DNA of 64,000 nucleotides from contig OZ023185.1 in NCBI GenBank assembly GCA_963995505.1, positions 620,001 through 684,000 of the forward strand. Reading direction: 5' to 3'. Positions 1-11,315 of the stretch are shown piece after piece; the first letter of the stretch is position 1; every line of letters starts with the position of its first letter. The position numbers and the translations under genes were made by a program. The notes below the pieces were generated by a model, which saw nothing but the letters and a program-made list of their open reading frames with translations, ran no database searches and was not told the DNA's origin. Origin of the DNA: Hypericum androsaemum. Its lineage: Eukaryota > Streptophyta > Magnoliopsida > Malpighiales > Hypericaceae.

Positions 1-467
1 ATTTGTTGAGACTAACTACTAGCCACTACCAAATACTACGGGACAATTGGGAACCGATAAACAAGTTTTTTATGTGTGAAAGTGGTGAGTGGCACTCAAT
101 TCATTCAAGGACTCAAATTAGACTACCCACAACAGCAATTTATCCAATTCAGTTCACGGAATAAATAATTAATTTTTCTTTCATCCATACCTAATCCAAT
201 CTAATTACATTTTTTTACCCACAGCAGCAACCCAGTTCACATAATAAATAATTAATTTCTCTCTCATCCACATATTGTATACTATCATTTTATATATAAA
301 TTATAATAAATATACGATAATGATTATTCCGTAATTACAAAAAGAAAAAAATTACAATAAAGTAATAAAATTAAGATTACTAAATGACTATAAAATTAGA
401 TAGAAATTAAGATCCTTCCACTTCATTCATATATTATCTACTATCATTTTTTATTTATATATAAATT
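1..467. other. AT-rich intergenic DNA with degenerate direct repeat
   Basis: No gene is visible. A block near 125-188 recurs imperfectly near 215-290 (shared words cccaca, gttcac, aataaataattaattt, catcca). The tail with 'ctactatcatttt' and 'tatataaatta' recurs again near 437-467. It looks like decayed tandemly duplicated noncoding DNA. Confidence 0.5.
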
Positions 468-1010
468 ACGAGTACGAGTTTTGGTTCGGAAACTATAACT
501 TCTTATTTAAAAGTTCAATTGAGTTGATTCAAGTTGTTTTGTGAAGGTGGGATATATATCTACAACTTTTTAGTTCATGACTTCTCCAAATTCGGAGTGT
601 AATAATGTCAAAAATAGGTTTGAAGCCAATAGTCGAGCGAGTTACGAGTACGAGTTTCTATTTAGGAGCTACAACTTCTTATTTCGAAGTCCGATTGAGT
701 TGATTCAAATTGTTTTGTGAATGTGGGATATATATCTACAACTTTTTAGTTTATAATTTCTCCAAATTTAGAGTGTAAGAATGTCAAAAATAGGTTTGAA
801 GTTAATAGTCGAGCGAGTTACGAGTACGCATTTCGATTTGGGAGCTACAACTTCTTATTCTGGAGACCGATTGAGTTGATTCAAGTTGCTTTGTGAAGGT
901 GTGATGTATATCTACAACTTTTTAGTTTATGACTTCTCCAAATTCGAAGTATAAAAATGTCAAAGATATATTTGAAATTAATAGTCGAGCGAGTTACGAG
1001 TACGAGTTTC
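468..1010. repeat. 176-bp tandem repeat, three copies
   Basis: The word acgagtac starts at 468, 644, 820 and 996, an exact 176-bp spacing three times. Each unit contains 'gttgattcaa', a 'tatatctacaacttttta' block, 'acttctccaaatt' or a variant, and 'agtcgagcgagtt'. Copies differ by scattered substitutions without length change. A related unit occurs twice at 27481-27726. It resembles modules found inside plant Ty3/gypsy LTRs or a short satellite. No coding potential is seen. Confidence 0.85.
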
Positions 1011-1236
1011 ATTATTACATTTTAGTTTTAGTTTTAATTTTCATAATTTTTTTTAGTTTTGTTAAAGATAAGGTCTGTTTAGATAACCACGAAAATATTA
1101 ACCAAAAAATCTATTTTTAACGAATAATATTATGCCAAGTAGAACTAATTAGATAAATAAGTAAAGAAAAAAAAAGTCAAGCAAGCACCTCGATCTGCCG
1201 CTCGCCCCCCATTTCATTACATTTGTTTTTTTTATA

Positions 1237-1509
1237 TTAAAAAACCCACCCGCGTGAGATTTTGATCTCAGCTGCGGGTGGTCTTACATGGCAAATAAAG
1301 TCCAAATCCTCTTGAAGGAGGGGAATACAGCTAGCAGGGGGAAGGTCTAAAACCAGGTGGTCCCTAAGAAGATCAAGAGCAAGGTTAGCTAGTCTATTCG
1401 CTATATTGTTACACTCTCTAATGCTATTAACAATCTCTACACACCCCAAAAGGTGGATTAAGTTCCTACAACTATTCACGAGAGGGTACAATGAGTTTTC
1501 TCGTTCCAC
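1237..1509 (-). pseudogene. LINE RNase H-like (RVT_3) C-terminal fragment
   Basis: The minus-strand frame contains RECNNIANRLANLALDLLRD followed by a proline-rich stretch and 'LLQEDLDF'. This is the pattern of the end of the RNase H-like domain that closes ORF2 of plant L1-type LINEs (H/R-E-x-N-x-x-A-x-x-L-A, then a short tail ending in an acidic LxxD). Only about 90 residues remain, and the endonuclease and reverse transcriptase are not visible nearby. A T-run near 1224-1231 could be the old poly(A) tail of this minus-oriented copy. The fragment stops 35 bp short of the fold-back element at 1545. Dead remnant. Confidence 0.65.
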
Positions 1510-1544
1510 TCTCTCGGATAATTACTTGACAGCTAGTAGTGAGT

Positions 1545-2758
1545 GGATTTTTGCCCAAAATGGTGTTACAGTACCAATTTATCCCCAAAATGGTGTTACT
1601 GTTAAAAAATTTCCGGAAATGGTGTTGCTTTTCAAAATCAAAAATTTTTTTCGACCTAGGAACCCCAGGTCGAAATTTTTTTTCGACTTGGGACCAAAAT
1701 CGAAAAAAAATTTCGACTTCCGTGGTCAAATAATTATCTTCGATTTGGGCCGAGGTCGAAAAAAATATTCGACTTGGGGACCCAGATCGAAAAAAATTTT
1801 CGACCTGGGACCTGATTAAAAAAAACTGCCCTTTCCCACCCTCTCACGCGCCCTCTCCTCCCTTTTTTTTTCAAAGGCTCTTCCCCCCTTTTTTTTTGAA
1901 AAGGCTCTCTCCCTCTTCTTTTTTTTCAAATTAATTCTATTTACCTTGTCTCTCTTAAATTCTACAATTTTAATCAATTTTTGATTTATTTGAAATCCCC
2001 CTTACTCACTATTCCAAAAGGCACGTTACATACTTACATCACAATTTTTTAAATATATATATATTCTTGAAGCACCTACTTGACCGACTATTCAAATTCA
2101 AAATCGGCCGAATTATCCCGTCCAGTGAGTTCAGATTCTAAGATTGTACATATAAAAAATAAAATAAATTTGGATTCAATATTATAGATAGTCATTTTAA
2201 ATTGCACAATAAAATAATGGAATCTAGAATCTGAACTCACTTGACTGGATAATTTAGATTCGATATAGGTAAAATTTTAAAATATGATAACATCATTTAA
2301 ATAAATTTCATGAATAAATAAACATGTAATATTTTTTAAAATAAATCAAGAATTGATTAAAATTGTAGAATTTAAGAGAGACAAGGTAAATGGAATTGAT
2401 TTGAAAAAAAAGAAGAGGGAGAGAGCCTTTGAAAAAAAAGGAGGAGAGAGCGCGTGAGAGGGTGGGAAAAAGGGAGGTTTTTTTTTGTATCATGTCCCAG
2501 GTCGAATTTTTTTTTCAATTTTGGTCCCAGGTCGAAAAAAAATTTCGATTTTGGTCCCAGATCGAAAAGATTTCTTCGATAATGAAAGTTAAAAAAATTT
2601 TTGATTTGGTCCCAGGTCAAAAATTATTTTCGATCTAAGTTCTCTAGGTCGAAAATTTTTTTTGACCTGGGAAAGGAACACCATTTTGGGAATATTTTCA
2701 ACAGTAATACCATTTTTGAGAAAAAATGGTACAGTAACACCATTTTGGGCAAAAACCC
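1545..2758. mobile_element. Fold-back (long-TIR) DNA transposon, non-autonomous
   Basis: The 1214-bp element is a giant imperfect palindrome. The left arm, about 1545-1995, is the reverse complement of the right arm, about 2340-2758, down to shared detail (repeated 'aaaatggtgtta' units, repeated 'ggtcgaaatttt' units, then the run 'accttgtctctcttaaattc'). Outer ends are ggatttttgccc on the left and gggcaaaaaccc on the right. It is flanked by a perfect 8-bp direct repeat, TAGTGAGT, at 1537-1544 and 2759-2766. The middle (about 1996-2339) is AT-rich and noncoding. Several open frames run through the arms, but they encode only low-complexity K/F/R-rich strings. Long terminal repeats with 8-9 bp duplications fit a MULE or hAT fold-back derivative. 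No transposase is present. Confidence 0.85.
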
Positions 2759-3205
2759 TAGTGAGTCCGATAAACAAGTACTCTTATGACAAGCCCTTTA
2801 AAAAAAAGGAAAAAGTTTATTTTAGTATCTCGTAGTATTACAGATTCTTACTTAAGTACTATGTGGTTTAAAACGCATAGAACTAGGGGTGAGCATTCGG
2901 GATATCCCGATCCCGAATACCGAATACCAAAAATTCTGAATACCGAAATTCGAAAAAAATTCATCCCGATCCCGAACTGAAATAATTTTGGGATATCCCG
3001 AATACTGAATTATAATTTCGGGATTATCCCAAAAATCTCGAATATCCCGAATTAAATTAAAAATTGTATCATGCATTACAACTTGGAATTTCGTCGAAGT
3101 TCCACAGAGTTTACCATAACTTCAGAGTCTAAAAAGCACACATATGGTTACATCACCAAGAGTTCTAACAAATGCACATTCAAATTCTAACAATATGTCA
3201 AATTG

Positions 3206-5475
3206 TCAATTGATTTCGTTGATGTTGTTGGAGGAAATGGAAGTATTCGTCGGACTTGGACTCGAGTTCAATGAGAGTTTGGACAATTCTGAGATAAAAC
3301 ACAAAATAACACCATTAGAAGTTAAACCATAAGATTTTAAAGATAAAAACCTTTGTGAGAATTCTTACCCTCGTCTAGTTTATGTTGAGCAAGGATTTCT
3401 TGAATATTCTCAACATCAAAATAGGAATTTCTGAGCCAATCTTGGACACATAACAATGCCTCCACACTAGTTGGACCCAAAGAACTCCTAAAAGAATCCA
3501 ACACTCGTCCACCTATAAACAAATATTAAGACAAATAATTATTTCACAAATAAGCAAGCTATAAATGAAGTGTTAAGCTACTTACTTGTGCTAAATGCAG
3601 ACTCAGAAGCAACCGTTGAGATAGGCATGGCCAAAATGTCTCTTGCCATTTGTCCAAGGATAGGAAGCCGAAACGAATTATTTTTCCAATAACCAAGGAT
3701 GTCAAACTTGGTGTTGGAATGCAATATTTCTCTATCCTCATTAATGTACCTATCCAATTCAGACTTTCCATCCGAAGTTCCAACACTATCTTTCTTCATC
3801 TTGTTAAGGCGCTCAAGCCTCTCAAACATCTTCAACTCACTTTTTGCCATGTTTGTCCTTTGCCATTGATCCTTATCACCACCTTCTCCATCATTTTCCA
3901 TGCCTACATCTCCTCCATTTTCTAATAACCATTTTCTTCTATAATCTTCAAACAATGCATAGAGTGTGGCTTTGACTTGTGTAAACATTGTACCCGCCTT
4001 TTCCCCATACATGTCATTCAAACATAACTCCATATAATCTAACTTCGCACGTGGATCAAAGATGACCGCGACAAAGAGCAACTTGTTCAATTTTGCCGGA
4101 TCTCCCCAATACTTGTCATAGTTTTCTTTCATTGCTATTGCCATACTAACAAGGTCACTATCAGAAGATCCTTGCCATTCTTTTAGTGCCTCATCCAAGG
4201 TCACAATCTCATGAAAAAAGGTATTGGAAGTGATAAACTTAGACCCAGACACTTTCAAAGTTAGATCATAAAAGTGTTTCAGAAACGTGACAAACCTTTT
4301 ACCATTTCCCAATCTGAGAAGTTGGGTACAAAACATTTTCCGTCATCATCTGTCAATTCACTCCTGAAACTTTCATTCTCATCTTCATATCTTCCAAAAG
4401 CCTTCTCTAACTTGATAGCAGATGCCAACATTAAGTAAGTTGAGTTCCATCTAGTGGTCACATCTTGCACCAATGAGCACTTATTGTCAATATTTTCTGC
4501 CTTGACACATTCCTTAAACACCCATAGCCTCTTCGGAGATGCTTTTATGTGTTTCACAACTTCCCTAATCTTCTTCACTGAAACATCCAGCAACTTCAAT
4601 CCCTTTTTCACAATCAAATTAACAATGTGCGCTACACACCTCATATGCATCAACTCACATCTCAATATACTAGCCGACTTGTTACAATATTTCTCCTTCA
4701 AAAACTTTAAGGCAGTATCATTCGAAGCAGCATTGTTAACAGTTATTGTGAAGACTTTTTCAACTCCCCAATCACGAAAACATCTATCAATAGCTAGTCC
4801 AATGTCTTTTCCCTTGTGTGAAAAAATTAGACAAAAGCTTATAATTCGCTTATGCAGCACCCAATTCTCATCAATATAATGAGCAGTCAAGCACATATAA
4901 TTAACACTTTGATTAGACGTCCAAGAATCGATTGTGAATGAAACTCTTTGCTTAGACTTTGTCAACATCGCTTTCAACTTCTCTTTCTCATTTGCAAACA
5001 TCTCAAACATATCACGTTGCATGGTCCATCGGGAGGGAACCCGAAACATAGGATAGACAATAGACATGAAGTCTAGAAATGCAGGATGAGCAACAAAACT
5101 AAAGGGTAGCTCAGCTCTTACTATCAACCTCACTAAAGCATTTCTAACTGTTTCATTATCACACCTGATAGTAGTCATCATCACGTTCTCACCCGAACTC
5201 GTTCCAAGGATGGTTTGAGAGGGATCAGTTACCTTGATCTTTTCCTTGCACTTATTACTGTGACTCTTCAGACTGGTAGTCCCATTTTTTTGAGGATCCG
5301 CTCTAACTTCAGCCTTGCAGGCCTTGCAATGGGCCATCGGTGTTTTATCTGAACCTATGAACCTATCAAATTCAGCCCAATATGGTGACCTTGGCACCAT
5401 CTGCCTCCTTTTTTTCTGAATGGGGCCAGCATTTTCAGCACCATCCACAGTGTCCTCTTCCTCATGTTGATCCAT
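3206..5475 (-). pseudogene. hAT transposase, three exons, one frameshift
   Basis: The transposase would catalyse excision and reinsertion in the nucleus. The N-terminus (start 5475) carries a basic KKRR patch and a BED-type zinc finger (CKAC, then HSNKC about 25 residues on). The middle holds the RNase H-fold region (VSFTIDSWTS; later DVTTRWNSTYLML). The C-terminus is the hAT dimerisation domain (LPILGQMARDILAMPISTVA, then SAFST). Exon 1 is 5475-3586 with donor gtaagt, exon 2 is 3512-3369, and exon 3 is 3288-3206 ending in TGA; the junctions restore GRVLDSFRSSL and WLR motifs of the domain end. A single missing base near 4288-4296 shifts the frame just after GDWEMVKGL-type sequence. The exons sum to two bases over a codon multiple, as expected for one deleted base. 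No other stop was seen. The closest relatives are RICESLEEPER/DAYSLEEPER-type Ac-like proteins. Confidence 0.9.
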
Positions 5476-6024
5476 CTAAAGTAATCTGATGACTGATGAG
5501 AACAAGAACAAGAACTCAACAAGTCAACCAAACTGACCTAAAAATGCATGAACGAGACAGAAGAGGATAAGCAAACCAACAAAAAACTAATTGAATGCAT
5601 GAACGAGACATGCCCGCCTAACCCGACCATCTCATCCAACAAACCCCACATAACCCCGAACTCCCACAAAACCCCGAACTCCCTGCACTTCCCCAGCACG
5701 TGAACAACCAAGTATACAACTCCGGGGTATGCACATAACCTGTTCGACATTTTGCCCAAGTGAAGACACAGAAGAGGAGAGGGTCGACGTTCGGCATCTA
5801 ACAAATTAACAAAAAAAGAACAAGAACAAGAAAAACTGAACAAGCACAAGCATATCGCCATCCTAACGACATCACAACTCACAAGAACAAGCAAAAAATT
5901 TCCAAATTAGAAACCCTAATTTTTTTAAATTAGAAAACCTAATTTACAATACCTTAAGACGACGGGATCGCCGAGACGGGGATGTCCTTTGGGGTCTCCG
6001 AACGAGAGGGCTTGCATCGGAGAG

Positions 6025-6301
6025 GTTGTCGCCGAGACGGGGTCGTCGTCGGCCGTTTGGGCTGGCGGCAAATTTTTTTTCTCTAAGAAGAGAAAATTGA
6101 GAGAGAGTCGAGAGGGAGAGGAGAGGGCCGACGAGGATGGAGTGGAGACAGAGGGCTTGCGTCTTCGGGTTGTCGCCGAGACGGGGTCGTCGTCGTCGTC
6201 GGCCGTTTGGGCTAGCGGCAAATTTTTTTTCTCTAAGAAGAGAAAATTGAGAGAGAGTCGAGAGGGAGAGGAGAAGGGGCGACGAGGATTGGAGACAGAG
6301 G
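6025..6301. repeat. Imperfect ~130-bp direct duplication in hAT 5' region
   Basis: The block starting gttgtcgccgagacggggtc at 6025 recurs at 6169. The two copies share 'ggccgtttgggct', 'ctctaagaagagaaaattg' and 'gtcgagagggagagga'. The second copy has two extra cgt triplets. The whole 5476-6369 stretch upstream of the transposase otherwise shows no gene and is probably its promoter and leader. Confidence 0.85.
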
Positions 6302-7087
6302 GGAAGGAAGGGAATGGTAGGTTTTTTTCCTCTATTATATATTATATACCTCGTAAAATTATATTTTAGTACTTCGGGATTTTCGGTATTATCGAAATAA
6401 TACTGTTATATACCGAACCGATCCCGAATACCGAAATTACAGAAATTTTCTCAAAAACCTTACCGAATTAACTCCCGAATACCGAACTCCCGATCCCGAA
6501 CTCCCGAATACCGAAAAAAATTTGGGATATCCCGAATACCTATCCCATTTGCTCACCCCTACATAGAACATATTCAACTTGTTTCAATTTTTATCAAAAA
6601 TAGGTCTCGGACAGTCCGAATAACTGCCCGAGATTTTTTTGATGAAACAACATTGTTTTAATGCTTACATGGACTGCCCAGTCAGTAAAGACTAGGCTGA
6701 TTCGATTGGCATTAGGTAAATATTAAAATAGTACCCCTCTCTCTCTCCCCCCTCTCTCTTTCCTCCCCTCCTCCTCCTCCTCCATCCCTCTTCCCTACAA
6801 CTCCCAAAAGCATCCACAAACAACCAGAACGATAACAAGCTGAACAAGCTCATAATCTCCTAAAAAAGCAAGCTCATAAAACCAACAATCCAAATAAACC
6901 CACCCAGAAACCCAATTCCCCAAACCTACAAAAACCCAACTCAATATCTTGGTTCCTACATAAATTGACGCACCCGGTCTCGAAAAAGGAAACCAAGAAA
7001 ACATGAACTCGTATTCCCCAATCTCAATTAGGGTTTTGGCTTTATTATCGGGTTCCGAGGGCTTAGGTGGGGGGATTAATTGGTGAA

Positions 7088-7345
7088 ATGGATTTGGACG
7101 TGCCGATGTCGACGGATGTCGATCAAGATCCGACGGCGCAGAGCTCGGACTTGTCATCGACGGTGTTGGACAGAGAGCAGCAGGGCAAACAGGCGGCGCC
7201 GACGATGGCGACTTTAGCTGTGGGGCCGAGGTGCGTGCCTACTTATCAATGGTGTCGCCAGAACAGGCCAATTGGATCAGAGACTTCGGGGCGTTCATCG
7301 ACGTCGACCCGACGTTCTCGGTGATAGCCTGGCAACAGTCACCTC
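7088..7345 (+). pseudogene. Gene-like fragment carried by the MULE (unidentified)
   Basis: A GC-rich open stretch opens with ATG at 7088 (MDLDVPMSTDVDQDP...) after a 'attagggttttggct' leader typical of plant 5' UTRs. Two overlapping plus-strand frames are open. The one from ATG stops at 7322-7324. The other (reading ...EQANWIRDFGAFIDVDPTF) runs into the copia insertion at 7346 and continues beyond it at 12824 through a poly-proline run into a TYELIGFVW-like end near 12900. Codon-like composition contrasts with the AT-rich surroundings. I do not recognise the family. It is probably a captured host-gene 5' end, split by the copia and not functional here. Confidence 0.5.
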
Positions 7346-7694
7346 TGTAAATTAAATTATATGGACAATAAATGGTATGCGGAAGCGTACCCGGATTGGT
7401 CGATGTAGAGTAGTTCGCCATCTTTGCTATAGCTTAGGTTTCTCTCGCTTTTCTATCGATTAGTAATGCCCACCGATGGATGGCATTAGCATCTATTTAT
7501 AGGCAGAGAGAAGACCAAGCTATATACCTAGATTCAATCGGGCGCGTCCATCAAGCTCCCAATGGACGGTTGAGATTAAACTAATAACCATACTCACAAT
7601 ATGACTTTAACTCATTAAAGCAATCAATAATAGAGTCCAACTATATGAGAGCCACCTTAATAGAATTATCAAGACTTAATAGATAATTCTTACA
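7346..7694 (-). repeat. copia-1 3' LTR
   Basis: 349 bp, TG...CA. It pairs with 12475-12823, with about ten substitutions and no length change visible. Confidence 0.93.
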
Positions 7695-8095
7695 TTCTCC
7701 TACTTGGCTCGAATATAGGTTAATAGTATAACATAAGGTGCACAACATAAGTAATCTCAACTCAAAGTCCACAATCATAATGTCATCATATGATAAGCTA
7801 CTAAATGCGAGCTGTAGCGATTATATGTCAATTATGTGACATACTCCTTTCCATAACCACGACAATAGCAACTCAACATACTAGACCAATAAAGCGGTAC
7901 ATAGAAATAATAATAGTCCACAATAATGTCTCATAGAGACTTTCTTGTTTTCCCATAAATCCATAATGTATACATCAATAACGAAATAAGAAAACTATAA
8001 TGTATATCAGAAACGTATCAGTGAGCTCAGAGTGTCATCTATTAAAAGCAATCAGAAATACAACCAAGACCCATTCTTAGTGCATGCTCTCTAAA

Positions 8096-10318
8096 TTATT
8101 TTGGTTGTAATGGCTTTGTCAACGGATCTGCAATCATGAGATCTGTACTGATGTGCTCAATAGACACCCTCTGTTCCTGAACTTCCTCCTTAACGACAAG
8201 GTACTTCAAATCCATGTGCTTCGCACCTCTAGAGTATTTGTCGTTCTTAGAGAAAAATACTGCTGAGGAATTATCACAATAAATTTTCAGCGGCTTGCTA
8301 ATGGTGTCGACAACCGCAAGTCCCGAAATAAAATTTTTCAACCACTTTGCTTGGATCGAAGCCTCAAAACATGCCACAAATTCGGCTTCCATAGTGGATA
8401 TAGCTATTGTAGTCTGTTTGACACTTTTCCATGAAACTGTCCCATCCGCCAAAAGAAATACATATCCACTAGTAGACTTCTTACTATCTTCGCATCCGCC
8501 ATAATCTGAATCCGAATATCCAATCACCTCTAAAGTGTCAGATCTTCTATACATGAGCATGTGGTCTTTGGTCCCATAAAGGTACCTTAATACTTTCTTT
8601 GCAGCTCTCCAATGTTCATTACCTGGATTCTTTTGATACCTGCCTAGCATACTGACCGCGAAGCTAATATCCGGTCTTGTGCAATTCTGCAAGTATTGTA
8701 GGCTACCAACAACTTGAGCATAAGGGATAGGCTCCATTAATTTTCGTTCTAGTTCATTCTTAGGACATTGTTTAAGACTAAATTTATCACCTTTATGTAT
8801 AGGAACGGGACTGACATTACATACAGGATGTTCAAATTTCTCCAGAACCCTTTCCACATACCCTTTTTGTGACAATCCAAGCAAACCTTGTGCCCTATCA
8901 CGAAATATCTCTATTCCAATCACATAGGATGCTTCACCCAAATCTTTCATCTCAAAATTTTCTGAGAGAAAGTCTTTAGTCTCACGTAATATTCCTAAGT
9001 CATTTGCAGCAAGCAAAATATCATCAACATATAGGACTAGAAATATATACTTGCTCCCACAGATCTTTTGGTATATACACTGATCAACAACATTTTCTTT
9101 GAAACCAAAAGATGTGATGGTATCATTAAACTTAAGATACCACTGACGGGAAGCTTGCTTAAGCCCATATATCGATCTCTTAAGTTTACACACCAAATTT
9201 GGATTTAGCTCAACTTCCTTAATTTCTACCCTTTGATCACTCCCACAAACTTCACCATTCTCTATGAACCTTGCATTACCAGTTTCAACAATTCTCGGAC
9301 TATGGTTCGGACAGTAAAATCTGTACCCTTTAGATTTCTCTGGGTAACCAATAAAGTAACCACTTACTGTTCGAGAATCTAATTTACTTTCATGTGGATT
9401 ATATAATCTCGCTTCCGCTTGACAACCCCAAACATGTAGGTGTCTCATACTAGGTTTTCTTCTAGTCCAAAACTCAAAAGGAGTTTTCGGAACAGCCTTA
9501 CTAAGAACCCTATTCAGTAAGTACATTACAGTTTTGAGAGCATATATCCACAACGAGATGGGCACTTTTGTATTACTCATCATACTCCTAACCATTTCAA
9601 TTAAAGTTCGATTTTGCCTTTCCGCTACACCATTTTGTTGTGGTGTACCTGGCATGGTGTATTGAGCAGTTATGTCATGCCTTTCAAGGAACTTTGCAAA
9701 TGGACCAGGACATTGACCACTTTCGTCATGTTTACCATAATATTCACCACCTCTATCAGACCTTACGATTTTCACTTTCATGTCTAATTGCCTTTCAACT
9801 TCATTCATATACACCTCAAAGGCATCAAGTGCTTGAGATTTTTCACGAAGTAAATAGACATGACCATACCGTGAAAAATCATCAATAAAGGTAATAAAAT
9901 ATTTTTCTCCACTAAAGGATGGAACATTAAATGGTCCACAAATATCGGTGTGTATTATCTCAAGAAGCTGAGTACTTCTCGTGGCTCCTTTCTTGCTATG
10001 TTTGGTTTGCTTTCCCTTAATGCAATCCACACATATGCCAAGATCAGTAAAATCTAGATTCGGGAGAATCTCATTCCTTACTAATCTTTCTAACCTTTCT
10101 TTAGATATATGACCTAAACGTTTATGCCACAAGTGAGCAGAACTATTATTCTCAATGTTACGCTTAATACCAATGTTACAAACACTAAGCAGAGATTCAG
10201 AAAAGACACTATCAAGTTTCAGCTTATATAAACCATCAGATAGAACACCAGAACCAATGAGGTTTGTATTCTTAAATAAACTGAAACATCCAAATCCCAA
10301 ATTTAACATGAAAACCAC
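8096..10318 (-). pseudogene. copia-1 pol: integrase, partial RT, RNase H
   Basis: A continuous 740-codon frame. In order: a GAG-pre-integrase segment (HLWHKRLGHISKERLERLV; then CVDCIKGKQ), the integrase core (HTDICGPF, IVRSDRGGEY, TPQQNGVAERQNRT, the D-D-E region), then directly SIYGLKQASRQW, the YVDD motif of reverse transcriptase, and the RNase H end (YSDSDYGG, STMEAEFVA, ADPLTKPL). About 150 residues expected between the integrase tail and SIYGLKQ are missing, with the junction near 9200-9250. That removes the N-terminal fingers and first catalytic Asp of RT without breaking the frame. Enzymatically dead RT is therefore expected. The start overlaps the gag/protease frame by 47 bp in another frame, so a frameshift separates them. 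Confidence 0.9.
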
Positions 10319-10865
10319 AAATATCCAACATAGAAAGAGAAATCAAGTTTCTAGATACTGAAGGCACATAGAGAGTCTGTAATAAGTCTAAATAATGACC
10401 AGTGTCTAAGACTAAATGGTAAGTCCCAATGCCTTCAATTAAAATCTTCGTTCGATTTTCCATGAGGAGGAATCTTTCATTTGGGTTTATGGTTTGGATC
10501 GAACTGAATCCCTGCATAACATTGGAAACATGAGTTGTAGCACCAGAGTCAATCCACCAAGTATTAGAAGGTACCTCAGATAAGTTTGATTCGAAACATA
10601 CAAAGATATCATCTTTACCTTTATTTTCAAACCAAACTTTACGTTTCGGGCAGTCTTTTCGATAACGTCCCTCTTTCTTACAGAAGTGACACTTATCACC
10701 CCTCTTTTCATTCATAGTAGGTTGCGCTACCTTGGCAGGACCCTTCCTTTTAAATTTCTTGGCTTTCACTTGGTTTGCTTTCTCAGCTCCTTTACCCATT
10801 AGGCTAATAGAATGACTTCCTTGGTTCTTTAATCTCCTTTCCTCCTGAACAAGCTTACTGGCCAA
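10272..10865 (-). pseudogene. copia-1 gag C-terminus and protease
   Basis: Contains the nucleocapsid zinc knuckle CHFCKKEGRYRKDC, in which the normal histidine of CX2CX4HX4C is replaced by arginine, followed by the aspartic protease motif WWIDSGATTHVSN. It is separated from the upstream gag frame by a nonsense codon (TGA just above 10865) and from pol by a frameshift around 10272-10318. All three pieces belong to one ancestral gag-pol reading frame. Confidence 0.85.
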
Positions 10866-10877
10866 TTCGTTAACAGT

Positions 10878-11315
10878 TCATTTATCCTTTATGGTATTGT
10901 AACTAATCTGAAATGGTCCATATTCAGGAGGTAGTGAGTTCAATATGATTTGCACCAAGAATGAGTCATCTGTTCCATGTTCCAGGGTCTTTAATTTTGC
11001 TGCCAAATTGGTCATCTCCAGTACGTGATCATGCATATTTTGCGACCCATTGAACTTCATGGTCGTAAGATTTGCCATTAATGTGCCAGCAAGAGACTTA
11101 TCTGCAGAACGAAATCTCTCTTCCATAGTAGAAAGATATTCCTTTGCACTTTCTATATGTGGAATTGAGCTCTTAATGTTGCTAGCAGTTTTCATACGCA
11201 TAAATGCTAAGCTTAATCTGTTTGACCGTTCCCATGCATAATAGAACGTCTTCTCATCTTCAGAGCTTTCATCAGTAATAGCCTGAGGTTTTTTCTTCCA
11301 AGAGTGCCAAGTCAA
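10878..11315 (-). pseudogene. copia-1 gag N-terminal region
   Basis: The minus-strand frame has the copia gag pattern: 'ERSNRLSLAFMRMKTASNIK', 'ILNSLPPEYGPFQISYNTIK' and 'AKEYLSTMEERFRSADKSLA' (UBN2-type retrotransposon gag). The start is uncertain because the frame appears to shift near 11315-11345. It would form the virus-like particle in the cytoplasm. It terminates at a stop shared with a tryptophan-to-stop change before the zinc-knuckle segment. Confidence 0.8.

Larger units (their letters stand above)
2884..6561 (-). mobile_element. hAT transposon (Ac-like), complete ends
   Basis: The element is 3678 bp with a 12-bp perfect terminal inverted repeat, TAGGGGTGAGCA at 2884 and TGCTCACCCCTA ending at 6561. 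The perfect 8-bp duplication CATAGAAC lies at 2876-2883 and 6562-6569. Both subterminal regions (about 2890-3060 and 6370-6550) are packed with cccgaata, accgaa and gggatatccc words in both orientations, like the transposase-binding arrays of Ac-type elements. The single gene is a three-exon transposase on the minus strand (3206-5475) with one frameshift. The element lies in the left TIR of the MULE at 2808-13259 and is therefore younger than it. Confidence 0.93.

Noticed and set aside
1406..2790. Several open frames of 60-137 codons on both strands
   Set aside because: They lie in the arms of the fold-back element and read as low-complexity K/F/R/S strings mirrored on the opposite arm. No domain pattern.
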